NCBI GenBank assembly: GCA_013396525.1
Contig: VWYX01000214.1
Span: forward strand, 186,001 to 250,000
Source of the DNA: Chaetorhynchus papuensis
Taxonomy: Eukaryota > Chordata > Aves > Passeriformes > Rhipiduridae
Direction of reading: 5' to 3'
DNA length: 64,000 nt
The translations under genes and the position numbers were made by a program. The notes under the pieces were generated by a model. That model ran no database searches. It had not been told where the DNA came from and saw only the letters and a program-made list of their open reading frames with translations. Position 1 is the first letter of the stretch; every line of letters starts with the position of its first letter. Below are positions 41,560-54,600 of the stretch, piece by piece.

Positions 41560-41812
41560 TGAGAGGGGGGCAAGCTGAGGGGAATGACATCATTAAACTG
41601 AAGCTTTAATTGGAGAATTAACCCTGAGATGCAAATGAACCAAACCTATAAAAGTGGGAAGAACTCGTGACCTGGGGTCCATCTCGGGGTCCATCTTGGC
41701 AGCAGCCTCTGGCTCCCCAGGGGTACCTTTGAAGGCCTTTCCAATAAATACCCACCTTTATTCCCTTTACTCCTGTCTGGTCTCTGTTTCTAGGAGGCCT
41801 CTTAAGGCATCA
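41560..41812 (+). mobile_element. Probable solo or partial endogenous-retrovirus LTR
   Basis: The segment has LTR-type signals in order: TATA box CCTATAAAAG (about 41645-41654), a tandem GGGTCCATCT motif (about 41677-41698), and AATAAA near 41742-41747 followed by a T-rich stretch. This is a compact U3-R-U5-like layout of about 100 bp from TATA to polyadenylation signal. GCCTCT occurs at 41555-41560 and again at 41797-41802, a possible 6-bp target duplication, but the ends inside it are not a clean TG...CA, so boundaries are uncertain. No viral coding sequence adjoins it. Confidence 0.6.
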
Positions 41813-44800
41813 GTATGTGCAGAGGAGGGGGCAGAGCTCGTGTGAGGTGTCCCTAGTGCACCAGGCTGCAGGAGAGGCAGGGACAGGCAGCCTGCCCCGA
41901 CTCTGTGACTTCTCAGTGGAAAATCAGAGATGAGAAAACACAGCCACAATAATAAAACCCAATGAAACCCACCCTTTTTCCCCTCAAAACAGGCTTGGCT
42001 CAACCCAAAGGTCATTGTCAGCCGACTGACTTCTTCTAGATCACATAGACAAGCAGTCAGCTCCTCAGGGATTCAGTTTCCAAATTCACAGATCTGTGAG
42101 GTAACCACAATCTCCCTAACAGAGATTTTTTTACAAACAAAAAGTCCCTCATATGTTTTTACCCCATCAAGAAAAGACAAGTAGCTTGCATCACAACTTT
42201 TATTGTTTTTCTCTGCTAAGCAAACTCATGTTAAAAAAAAGCTAAGTGACCTAAATGAGCAAAAAACTACCCAGGAGCAATGTTTATTTTGCAGAACAGA
42301 ATTCTGTTCAGGAGCCCTCATTAATGTGAAAAGTTTCCGCATGACCTCAGAGTTTCTGTAGCCTGTGAGCGTCCTGCAGCCTCTGCTGTATGTGAAGAAA
42401 TGGTAAAGAAATTGCTGCTGCAACCCCGTGGAGAGAGTAATGAAGTTCTGTCCATCATGTCTGAGACAGCATGACTAGTTTATTTTTTAAAATAAATTAT
42501 AAAACCGCACATATCAGTGCAGGAACTTTAATGGTGCAGATGGATACTCACCTGAAAAATGCTGCTAAGCAGAGGCAGCTGCTGGTCCCAGGGCTGTGGC
42601 CAGTGTCAGACCCATCCTGAGGTTGGATGTGGCCACCTTCAAAGTGCTGAATATCAGTGAAATCAGGCCAAGCTCTCGCTGGCTTATAGGAAGGGTATGA
42701 GGAAAAAAAATAATTTCCTGGAGTTAGCCAACGTATCAGACCAGAGAAAGTCCATCATCTCATCGATTAGCATCTCTTCTGCTGTTGGCCCTCTCTAATC
42801 TCTCCTGTCTGGGCAACTCCTCCCAAACACCTCATGGCTAAATAGCAATTAAAGCATAAGTACATTAGTAAGTCCATGTTGTAAACTGGCTTGCAAGCCA
42901 CACAGTGCTGCCAACCCTCTCCGTGGCAGTGGAGCTCTGCCTCATCTCTGGCCACTTTCTCATGCCAGGAGTATTGATCCATCCCTCTGAAACAACACCA
43001 CAGTTCATGTCCCGCTGTAACACCATTTTGACCTTTAGGAAGTGACTGCAGCTTCTGCAGGGCAGGAGGTGTTAAATGGGGCTGGGTTCAGGTCATTGGC
43101 CCTGTTCCCTGCTCCCAGGCAGATCCTGCTCCAGCAACTGCTTTCTTCTCCACTTGACCAGGCCAGAAGTTTTCCTTTCTCCTTTCAGATGATGGCAAAT
43201 GTTCATAGTCAGTCATACATGCAATGTATGCAACTTTGCATTTTTCAACTCTTCAGTCAGTTCTCTCTGCAGCACTGACAGTTTGCCCACAGAGCCCGTC
43301 AGGACAGGGAAACCCAGGGCTTTTCCCCTCGATATTCAGCTTATCTGCAGGAATATGAGGACCAGCCACGGAAACCCATCTCCATTTACCCTGCTGGGTG
43401 TGCAGGGGAGCTGGGATGGGGTTTGTGAAGTTGAGGCAAAGGGGTTTTGACAAGAAACCACTGTCTGGGGAGGGAACCAGGTGTGATAACCCCTGCAGAT
43501 GGGGACTCTCTCACTGCCAAATTGAGGAGATGTGCACAGAAGAGGGGAGGATGGGCAGCAGGAAGGCACTGACTCCATATTTCCCCCATGCACAAAATAA
43601 TCTCTGTTTTCCCGAGTCACGTCTGTGACGTTCTGCTGTGGCAGGTCATAAGCAGCAGTTTCCCAGGAATGAGATGGGACACTGCTCCAAAGCACCTTGA
43701 GTTCGACTCAGGTTGCTGATGCTGCTGAGCACACGAGCTTCCAGGCACGCTGTTACCCCTTTGCTGCTCTGTTCCCTCTGCATATCAGCATGGCCAAGTT
43801 CACTTCCCCTGTGGTGAAACAAGGAGCTAAAGAGTTATTTTAGAGTCCTGGAGACTTGTGTGAGAGCACAGTGAGGGGTCTCCTCACTTGTTTTCATGCC
43901 ATTTTGGTGGAGAAGCAAACAGCCAAGCCTAGGAAGAGGGAGGCTTTCCCAGGACTTCCCTGGAGGTCCCTGAGCTCCTGAAGCCCACAGGGGATGGGTA
44001 AAAGGATGGAAGCGGCCCTAGAGCACAGGGATGGTGAACACATGACTCAGGCATGAAGTGGTTTCAGCAGAGGGATGGTAATGCACAAGCAGCAAGATGG
44101 GAGCCACCAGCACAACATTTCCTGCTAACCACACACCAGACTCGCTTGGCTTTCCAAGGAAAAGATACCAGGGAGGGGAAACAGGGATCTGCTGAGTAGC
44201 CATGGCTTGGTCCATGCTAAAACCTTAGAGATTAAAGATAAGAGAGGTCTGAGCACACATGAGAGCTGCAGCAGGAAACGAAAAATAAACGGGGGCAGAA
44301 GCAGGGTAAGCCCCGCAGAGGAGAGCCCGCAGTCTGGCAGAGGTCTGGGCAGCGCTGGGGAAGCGCCTATCAGCCCTGCACAGAGCTCCAGCCTGAGCTG
44401 GGCCTTTCCCAGGTGGGCTCTGCTGTTTTTTCCTCTCCAGCAAAGGGGATTTTCGCTGGGGCAGTGATCCTGTGCAGGGCTGGCTGTGGGGCAGCGCTGC
44501 CATCCCTGCTGCAGGAGAGCCGGCGTTGTGAGTTACTTTAATAAACACTCTCTGCCAGCAGCCTTTTAATGGGAGCTTTGCCTCTGGAGGATGTGACGTG
44601 TGGCAACAGCCTGTCTGCAGAAACACTTGCCCATCTGTGTGCAGAAAGAGGCCAAACTAGGAGTTTTCTCCTCATTCACACACGCACAACACACAAAAAT
44701 GGTGTGTTTTTAACCTAAAACTTGAATGTTTTCGTGGAGCAGAAACACGGCGCTGTCAGACGCTGGGGGAGAGTTTTTCTCTCCATCTCATCACACACAG

Positions 44801-47400
44801 CAGGATCTGCTGCCAGGCTGCCCCGTGGTAGCTGCTCTGAGTGCCTCTCTTTATCCTGGTGGGGTACATTTTATGCTTCCCAACGCTTGGATTTACTCAA
44901 GTCTGGTACTTAGAGAAAGCCAGCGGATATTAAAAAAAAGCACTTGGATTAAAACTGTAAAAACGCACAATGTTTAATAGCAGCACTGATTTTTTAAGGA
45001 GTTAACATGTGGAAAATAGAGCTGACCGCGTTTCGTAAATGTTTAAAGGATGAATGGTATTCTGTGGCAAAATGCTTTTTTCTGGCAGGTGGGGAGGGAG
45101 CATCTGAGGCAGAGGGAGTAAATGACATAAATTTGTCTTCCTGTGTATTTTGGAACATGATTTATTTGTGTCCATTGACATGACAGCTTTTTTTTGGTAA
45201 TTTCTTCGTTTCCCAGCAAAGAAGCCTTAATCTCCTTACTGGAAATTGTACTATTTATGCAGAAAATCCTGCCCCTGAGATTGCTTGAGATCATGAGTTA
45301 TGTAACCCAAACAGATGGAGCTGGAACTTTTTTTTTTTGAATGTCAATTCATATTATAATCCCAACAGGCTGCAATCATTTATCAGCTCATTTGTAGCAT
45401 AGAAAAAAAAATAGATTGAGGATTTTAAATGGGTGTTTAATATACACTTACATGGGAACACTTATGCCAGCGATAAGACTGTCACTAAATAAAAACAGTA
45501 ATAACACTTATTAAGGACTTTCCTCATTCTCATGAACACAAGGGCTCTGTGTGACACACACAATAGTATGGACGTGATATTATGACCCTCACCCTGCCAC
45601 GACATGTCTATGGCTGTATTTACCCATTGGATAGATGAGTTTATCTGCAGTGCTGGTCTGAAGTCAGACCTGGGACTACCTGGGAGATCAAAACTGGTGA
45701 ATAAGCAGGAAGGGAGAGGCAGAGGAGAGCTGGGTTGGAGCAGTCCAGGGCAGGGCAATCAGTGTGGGGAACCTGATTAATGCTGCCTTGTCCAGCTCTG
45801 GAGCAGTACTAAGCCTTGTAATGATGAATCACCCATCCAGCTGATCACGTGGGTGCCCTGTAGAAGCCAATATATCATACACAATACCTAGTTTTAAATT
45901 TCACATTTGCTTAATAGTCCTTTTGCTAACATGGTCAGGCAGATAAAATCCTAAAAGGCTCAATTACCCTTGCAGAAATCTTATCCTTTTATTGTCACTA
46001 ATGTGGCTGTTCTCTTTTCATGGGACTTTAAGCCAAAGTGAATCAAGACCATAGGAAAAAGAATATGAAAAGGGATGGGAGGGAAAGTTAATCAGACAAG
46101 AACATTCCAAAAGAGAATTAATATAAATGGAGTAGCTAGGTGTTCTTAAAACTGACAAAGGCTTGATCAGATGAATTTGGGAGGAAGAAGAGAAAAAAAA
46201 AGATTAATTTGCACCCAAATATAATTTTCTATCAAGGTGAAGTTTACAAGGGCTTTGGAAAAAAAAAACCTGCTGCATTTAGATACAAACTTAGTCCAAC
46301 CACATTACTTTTACTCCATTCTGTGGGAATTCCCACTATGACACATTTGAGTATTTGGGCCCATACTGTAATCTAAGGCTCAAACCACGACAACGAGCTT
46401 TGCTAGAGGAGCAACCACAGAAGGCTGAAGCTGAGCTCCTGGCATGACGCAGAACTTTCTGCAAAAGCAAAACCAGCACCGAGGGACGATGCAGCTGCCA
46501 AGGCCGGGCTCAGGGCTCTGTGCGCTTGGACCTGTCTGTGTGATGTGTTCAGGTGTCACAGCACAACCACTTGGTTCCAGCAAGGGGTGTAAGGTGGTGG
46601 AATGGGCTCTGGACCAGGGAATGTAACAGAGACCCCAAGACCTGGTCTGTCTCCAACACCCCCTACTACCTTTCCACACATCTGTGGAGGCATTTAACTT
46701 TTCGTGAGACTGTTGTGGTGCTTGCCCTGTGGGCTGTAGCTCCCAAGGATGTGACCCAGGATGATGGCAACAGCTCAGGCTCCGTTGCAAGACCAAACCT
46801 TACCTTTTGATCCCATCTTTCATTTCGCTAAAGCTCAAGCACTTCCTCTGGGGAAAACCTGCAGGGGACCAGCCTAGGAAACTGAGCCAGAGAGCTGCTG
46901 GCAGCCAGGCATGTCAGCATCAGCCCTTGTCAGATCTCACCACTGAAACAGTGGATCTTACAGTGAAAATATTTCTGAACAGGACAGTAAAAACCAAGTC
47001 AGCAGTTAAATATTTAAATCCAGATGTGCTTATGGTCTCTAAATTCTCCCATCCACTCTAACTTCATTTTTTCCCCTTCTCATATTGCATTTAAGACTGC
47101 AGAGAGAACGACATATTTTAGTGAAGCCTCAAGTGATGGAGAATGTTAAAATATGGTCTGACAGTAGAAGAAATTACAACATTTCAAAGATAGACCCAAT
47201 GTAGCCAGGGAAGTGCCATTGCTTATACACAATGCTAAGCAGCACCTTGATCTCCTTTCTTCTGCACTGGGGGCTTTACCTACTTAGTATCCCTAATGTG
47301 AGAAAAATTATAATGGGTTTTTAATTCATTCTGGGTCTTGGCCAGTTAATTAATTTAGTTAGATGATTTTCTATTAGCCAAAAAACTTCAAAGATCTCAT

Positions 47401-47433
47401 TTTTCTTTCTTTTCTTTTTTTTTTTTTTTTTTC
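47401..47433. repeat. T-rich tract (TTTC)n to poly-T
   Basis: TTTCTTTCTTTTC leads into about 18 T, then CACAGG. This resembles a pyrimidine tract with a CAG end, but no open exon follows. Confidence 0.9.
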
Positions 47434-50049
47434 ACAGGGAAAGAAATTAGCTTCTGCTTGTAAATATATGTAAATGTTTACCTGAGCAGGATTTTGCTCA
47501 GGCTTATAAAGCGTGAGCTTTCTTTAGAATAGCTTTTCCCTGGATGATGTAATTTACTTGACTGGGTATTTTCTATCCTTGCACAACTGTGTTAGTCGAT
47601 CTAAGCAGATTAACCTAAGCACCAACCTGGCACTCGCTTTGCCAAACAGCCATTCAGTGCCTTGCAGGGAAGGACTGTTATTTTGGGGAGACAAAAGGAT
47701 CCCTTCTGTGTGCCCGAGATGACTCTCAGATGGGTGTTAGTCTGTTTGTGTGTAAATAGGTCTGAAAGCTCCAAGGACTGATGGGCAAGAGGAGCCAGAT
47801 ACTGTATTAGCAGTTATGTAACAGGAGCAGCTCTAAGAGGAGAGAAAAATGCTGTTTCCTCCCCATTGTTACAATGACAGTCGAGAATCAGATGATTTAA
47901 AGGGTGTAGAGAGGGTTTTAAACAGAGCATCCACAGCCCTGCTTATGTTTCCTAAATCTTCAGCCCCCCAGAGCTCTTGGTATCAGAGCCTGGGTTTGTG
48001 GAGGACAGGGGGGAAAAAAGAGGGAGGGAAGAAATAAGGTTTATTTTAGCAAAAAATGATTCTTATGTGGGGGAAGGGTGACAGACTGATGGCTTTCAGG
48101 AAATGTTTTGTTTAAAATGAAAGCACAGAATGCGGGAAGCAGATTCAAGCCATCTCCATAGCACGCTCCAAAATGCTTCAGCATCACCCGGTCAGCCTGC
48201 CCTTAAGGGCTAGATAATTACAGCTGTGCTGTCTGAACGAGGGATTTTTTGGTTCACTGAACAAAAATTTTCTTTGAATCAACTTGACATGAATATTTGA
48301 CTCCCTATTTTTGTTAGGGTTTGGGGGAGCTCCGCATTTCCCCTCTTTTCAATTAAAATGTTTAATGTCATTCAGGCAGTGTTCAAGAAAACACTGTTTT
48401 TCATTCGGGCTAGGGAGATTTTAAGGCAAAAAGGCATCATGGATAATTTTGTTATTGTAAAAGTACTTCCAAAATTCAGCTCAGGTACTTGGTCACCCCA
48501 AAACTGCAGGCCCCTGTGGTAAAATTTCTTTCTGAATTTCTTGTGAGCTCTGAACTACTATTCAATTTCTCAATATTCCTGCCAATTAAAGACATACATC
48601 TGGCACATCCAATCACATCTCCCTCTTGTGGCTACCTCCCAGGACTAAAACGACCTGCTATTTACTCGGCATTATATAGGATTCTATAGGTTGTACTCCA
48701 TTTTCCAGCCCTGAGCCCTGCTGATGACAGTACGTGGGTGTTTGAGGGGCTACACCACCATTTCCAGCCCCGTGCTTCCCAAACAAGATGTCACCAACCC
48801 CCCACCCCCCAAGCTTGGGGACACCAATATCAGCCTGGAGGGTCCTGCCAGCCCCGCTCCAACCAGCTCATCTTTTAGACAAGCCAAGAAAGATGTTAGG
48901 AAAGAAAATGCTTCTGTGTCTGAGTGATGGGCAGCTGAACAATTGTTTGTTTCATCACACAATCCTGATGAAACTTGGGCTTTATAAGGAGTTTTATCCT
49001 CCACAGCCCTTGTGGAGATTTCCCCTCAAATTACAGCATTTTGCTGTTCCCCACTTGAGTTTTACAAATAGCTGCTTTTATAACTACATTTATCCTCCTG
49101 CTAACAGTTTCACAGAAAATGATATTTCATTTTGATGAGAAAGCTTTTGAGCTGAAGCCAAATTGCTCCAGGCAAAGCAGATTTTGTTTTCCTACAGTTT
49201 AATCAGTAGGAAATTAAGAGGCCAATATTGTGTTGCCACAGACATGGAGGCGAGCAGCTGCCTTTGCTCGGGTGAGTTTTTCCTCTCCTGCACTCCCCAG
49301 GACACAACCAGGAGTCAAAAGCCACACTGTCTAACATAAATCCAATGGTCTCAATCCTCAGCCTTTGTAAATCAGTGTTGCTCCATCAGGAGCAGGTTTA
49401 CAGCCTCAGCATCAGTCAGCAGGTACAGAGCATCCATCACAGAATAGCCTGTGATCAGCCTCTCTCATTTGTTTAAAATTCAATTTTACGTTTTAAGAGA
49501 ACATTGAAGGTGTGCTACAGATTCCTGTTTATGTCCTTGCCTCCAGGGAAGGCAGCTCCTAAGCAGCTGCTGGCAGCTGGTCAGACAGTACGAAAATCTA
49601 CTGGAACTATATATATAGATATTTTCATGCTGTCTGGAAGGGTCAAGGCTCAGCTGCTCCAAGGGAAGGTGTTTCAAGGCGAGCATTAATGCGACACTCT
49701 GTTTACAAGGGGGTGACTCAGCCACAGAAATATGTGCCTTTTATCACACATTTGTAACTCAGTGAAAAAACAAGTTATGGGGACTTCAGTGTGCTTATTC
49801 CTCACAGCTCAAATTCTCCATCCGAAGGATGTTTATCTCACAGGTTTTAGCTAATGTCAAACTGTGTGGACTAAATGTTTTCCAAGTATATGGATTTTCT
49901 GTGGGAAATACAATACCTGTGTCGCTGTAAAATGGACCCCGCAGTGTGATTTAGGTGATGGCTTCCCAGTACATGCATGAAAAATGGTGAGGGACCTGTA
50001 AATTCTGCAAAGATTTGTCCCCACGCAGTCTCACTTTACAGCAAAAGGC

Positions 50050-50960
50050 TTGCTCTACATCCAGCGCCCATCCTCGGGAGCGAAAGCTCCTGGCCGGGTT
50101 GCAGAGTGATTCCAGAGGAGTTTTCTGCAGTCGGCACAGAGGAATGCTGCCAGCAGCCGCCCTGCAGGGCTGGAGCGCTCGGACTTCTATCCGGGGTCAT
50201 CTGAGGCTAAGAGCAGCGGGGGCCACGCTGGCTCAGGCTCCTCCTGCCCTCTTCTAATCGGGATCAAACCAAAACTCATCCCAGTGCCGGGCCTGGCCCC
50301 CCCTGCTTCAGCCCGGGGCGGGGGATTTCCACCCGCTTTGCCGGGTTTTTAAGGGGAGATATCTGCGAACTCCAGCTCTCCCCGGCTCTCTCGTGCTCGT
50401 GCTGGAGCAGGCTCAGCCCGGGAGACCCGACGGGCTGGAGCCGGGAGCAGGGGAGCAGCCTGGAGATGCCCGCACTGGATGGATGTGAAAAACCCTCTTG
50501 AGAGGATGGCACGGGGCTGTGGCACTAAGCAAAGCCAGCTGAGCTGCCTCCCACCCTAAACAGGTCCCCCCACGCCTCCAGCCATCCCCCGCACAGCATC
50601 CAGAGCCCGTGGCGGGGATGACCCGTGCATTCAACACGGAGAAGGAGCATCTTCCATCCCTACCCCGGCGTTAAGCGGCTTTCCTGGGGAGGCAGCTGCC
50701 GGTAGCTCATTTTAGGAGAGGAGGGGCGGCATGGAAAACCCTGCCGCCCTTCTCAAGGCTTCCTGGCTAGGAGAGTCAGCGCTTTATCATATCGCTGGCG
50801 GAAACCATTTAGAAGCTCCTTAATTAGCCCGCGGTGTCAGGCAGTTCCTGTGCCGGCGGCTGGTTGGGTCTGGGCGACACCACAGGCTTCGTTTTGTCAC
50901 ATGGAAAAAGTTTTCGCGTAAACCACAGCAAAACCCTGTGTTTGCCTGAGTGCCCGGCGG
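50050..50960. promoter_or_regulatory. CG-rich patch, possible CpG island or non-coding promoter
   Basis: CpG dinucleotides and GC runs are clearly denser than in the flanks (for example CCCGGGGCGGGGGATTTCC, about 50310-50330, which also contains an NF-kB-like GGGGATTTCC). It is 18 kb upstream of HIF1A. No coding exon or TATA element is convincing. It could be an unannotated lncRNA promoter or simply GC-rich sequence. Confidence 0.4.
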
Positions 50961-53900
50961 GCTGGGGGGCAGCGAGGGGACATGGAGAGGGGACACTCCT
51001 GTCACTCAGGATTTGTTTGTGTGACATCCTGATAGAGAGCGACAGGCTCTGGACGAGCTGGACTTGTGCAGGTCTCACCTCAAAAGCATTCTCTGCTGCC
51101 AGGTCCCTGTGCCACGGCTGGTGGGAGGAGGATGGGAATTCTTCTCGGAGAAAGGTTACTCAGCACCTGGAACGACCCTTCCATGTTCTGCCCACCACAT
51201 CCTGTCGCACAGCTCACAGCCAGTGAAGATGGAATTTTCTTCTTTTTTCTCTACCCGAAGTCTCACAAAAGACATTTTTTTTTTTTTTTTGGTAAGACTT
51301 TCTACCCGGAGCTGTGCCTTGGGTACCATCACTGCAGCGGCTCCACCTCATCCTCCTGCCTCTACCAGGGCTCCCAGCCACAGCACTGGGGACTGAGGGT
51401 CAGATAAGGACCTCTTATCCATTTCATGCCAAAAGTAGAGGCTGAGCTAAAGCTTTTTAGACACTAATATTATTGTTTAATTAGGTAGCTAACTGAGCTG
51501 TTTACTCAGCTGAGAAACCTGCTTTCCATCTGGGAAACGTACCTGCTTCCCCCAGTGTTTGGGCCAAGCCCAAGCAAAGCCAAGCTATGGCTCCCCAGTT
51601 AGAAGGGGCACCAAATCCAGAGGCTCAGAGATTTCTCCTTACTGCTCCCCTCCTCAGGGGTGTGCCTCCCCTTCCTTATTCAGCCCCACCTGTTGCTCAT
51701 CCCTCCAGGAGCTGCTGATCCTGCCTGGGGCACAGTTTCCACCTCCTCTCTCTCTCAGCCCCCAGCACATCTCTTCTCCCATCCCCCCAAAATCATTCCC
51801 CTGGCATGAATATGCATCATGCAGCTTGGGGCTTTTCCTTAAACACAGGGGTGCCCCTGAGTGCACCCACATCTGCTGTTATGGATATAAAAGCAGTTGT
51901 ACAGATGTATGAGCACTCCATGTGAATATGGTCATGTATTACAGGGAATTGTTTCTCCTAAAAATGTCCAGGAAAGAAAAATCTGGGGCTGCCTGTTGCT
52001 GATTTTTCTCATCTTTACCCCCACACATGCAGGGGAGACTTCCACAGGCAGTAACAACTGGAAATAGATTCCTGATGAAGTCTAAATTAAGAATATTTTC
52101 CTCTGCTTAGGCAGGCATTTGACAGTGTAATTCTTAAATAGACTTTATTGCTATTAAATTTAATACTCATGAAGGATTACATATCTGCTTCATTGCAAGT
52201 CTGACAGGATTAGGAGAGTGGTGTCTGCTTAGTGTTCTTAAAACATCAAACACTAACAAAGCCCTGAGCAAGAAACCTTTTCTGAGGACTGTAAAATGCC
52301 AAGGGTCTGGGGAATTGCACCGTGCCAGGAAATCAGATGGAGTGCCCTTTGAGGAGCTCCACATTCCAGCTGCCGAGGCACGTGGTGACCGAGACACAGC
52401 TGCTGTGTTTGCACCCAAATACTCCAAATTCTGCTCCCTGGCACTGTGAAAACACTGGCTTCAAGCCAGGCAGCTGGCTGGAGGAACAGGAGCTCAAACC
52501 CCTTCTCCAAATGCTGAGAAACTCTGGGATTCGGGGTGAAAATTCTATTTGCGATATTTATATTGCAAGGAATTAATCGTTCAGAGTTGCATTGTTGGTA
52601 ATGATCTCCCTCTTTCACAGAGATCTATATGGAAAGAAGGTCAGTGCCTCTCTGGATTTGTAGTGGGGATGTTAAATCCTTGTTAGAGCAGGAGGCACAG
52701 GCCAGAATGAGATGAGCCAGGCTAGCTCCAACCTTCCTGGAATGGCGAGGGATTGGCATAAGGCCCTTTTAGGGATCTGCCTCTTTAAAATGATCCTCAG
52801 TTTCTCAAAAGAGGCTGAAAGACAATATTGTTTGCTCTAATTAATGGCCTCCCCAGCTCAGGCACCAGCCCTAGGCAAACCCACCCCAAAAATCCCCTGG
52901 AATAAACAGTACCACTTTGATGATAGCTAGGAGGTGACTTGCCTTGTGCTACAGTAAATTGGCAGGTGGGAAGAGCAAACCAGCCCCGCCACTTCCCAGC
53001 TCCCTCTGGAAAGCTCCTGTGCAGGATGGGATCCTCCACCCTCTGTCTCCAAGGAACTGGGACAGTGCCCTGCGAGTCAGAGCCATGACTGCCAGGCTCT
53101 GAAGAGCCCATAAGCACCATATGTAGAGGTACAGGGGCAGGGAAGCCTGGTTTTGGTTCAGCTGCTGTTAGGGAGACTCCAACACCTAAAAAGATGGATT
53201 AGCTCTGGATATTTCCAGGCACTGGAAACCCTAGGAAAAAAAAGCACTTGGATTAAAGCAATGGTGGGGATTTTTTGTATTAATATTATTATTGTGTTTT
53301 CCTTGTTACAGCTCCGGGGAAGGGAGCATGAGCGGCAGGAAGGCTGGAGGCACCTTCACAGGCAGAGCTGATCTGCAGAAGGTGAATGACAGCAAAGCAG
53401 CAACTCCTGACAGGCACAGAGAGGATTCACCCACCTCCAGCATGATATGATAGCCAGGAATCCCTGGAAAGCTCATTTTCTGCTACAAAGGGGGAAGAAA
53501 GAAAAGATTAGAAAAGAAAAATGACTCTAAGAGTTGCCTTCAAAACTCCAGTAGCAGATTGAAATGTAATCTCTGATTACTTCTTCACCTCCAGAGCTCA
53601 GCTCAAATTCCTCCTAACTGTTTCCTTCAGATCAAAGGCACAGAAACTTGAAAAAAAATAATAATCAAAGCAGCAAACAAATGAAGGAAAAAGGGCTTCT
53701 TAAAGCAGTGAGTGAGCCAGGTCTCCATTTGCCTAAGGAGAGCCCACAGACAGAGCCTTGCAGTTGCTTACTAAAAGATGGGGTCACATGGGAAGACTCT
53801 CGGCTAAATCCTCTGCCCCAAAACCCACATCTAGGCTCAGGTGAGCCTGGTTTAAAGCCTTGCTTCCAAACCAAGCTGCTTGCACTGAAAAACAGCTGGG

Positions 53901-54196
53901 GGCACAGCAGAAAATCCAGAGTGCTTGCCAGGGGCTGGGAAAGGGGTCAGGCACCTTGCCAGGGGTTCCCAGTGGCTGAACCTCACCCACAGTTACCCAA
54001 TTAGACTGATGGGAAATAGGAGTTTTCATGAATAGACTCCAGGTTGGGACGATGTCACTGTGTTACAGGTTTGAATCATCTGCTCAATACAAGATCACAG
54101 CATCAGATAAGAATAAATACTTCCATCCTCATCTCAGATTTGTTGTCATCAGAGGCTGACGTGAGTGCGTGAGGACCCACAGCCATCTAACATAGG

Positions 54197-54600
54197 ATCA
54201 CAGAATCACAGAATGGTTTGGATTAGAAGGGACCTTAAAGATTATCTAGTTCCAACCCCCTGCCATGGGCAGAGACACCTTCCACTAGACCAGGTTGCTC
54301 CAAGCCCCATCCAGTCTGGCCTGGAACACTTCTAGATATGGGGAGTCCACAACCTCTTTGGGCAACCTGTGCCTCACCACCCTCACAGTCAAGAATTTCC
54401 GCCTAATATCTAATCTCACCCTGCCCTCTCTCAGTTTTAAAGCCATTCCCCCTTGTCCTTTCACTCCAGGCCCCTGTCCAAAGTCCCTCTCCAGCTCTCT
54501 CGTCAGCCCCCTTTATGCACTGGAAGGCACAATAAGGTCTCCCCCAAACCTTCTGTTCTCCAGGCTGAAAAACCCCAACCCTCTCAGCCTGTCAATATGG
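54197..54600 (-). mobile_element. CR1 LINE 3' fragment
   Basis: The tail ATCACAGAATCACAGAATGG is followed by GGGACCTTAAAGATTATC, CCAGGTTGCTCCAAGCC and, distally, TCCAGGCTGAAAAACCCCAA and CTCAGCCTGTC. It is a 5'-truncated insertion of about 400 bp. The 159-aa open frame over it is CR1-derived plus flank. Confidence 0.92.

Larger units (their letters stand above)
41813..54196. other. Intergenic region, no coding gene recognised
   Basis: 12.4 kb with no transposon I could identify. A CG-rich patch lies at about 50.05-50.96 kb. All open frames are short, lack recognisable domains and are generally mirrored by frames on the other strand. Confidence 0.65.

Noticed and set aside
47401..47447. Long pyrimidine tract ending in CACAG, resembling a splice acceptor
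   Set aside because: The downstream sequence has no sustained open frame or donor and resembles a simple repeat.
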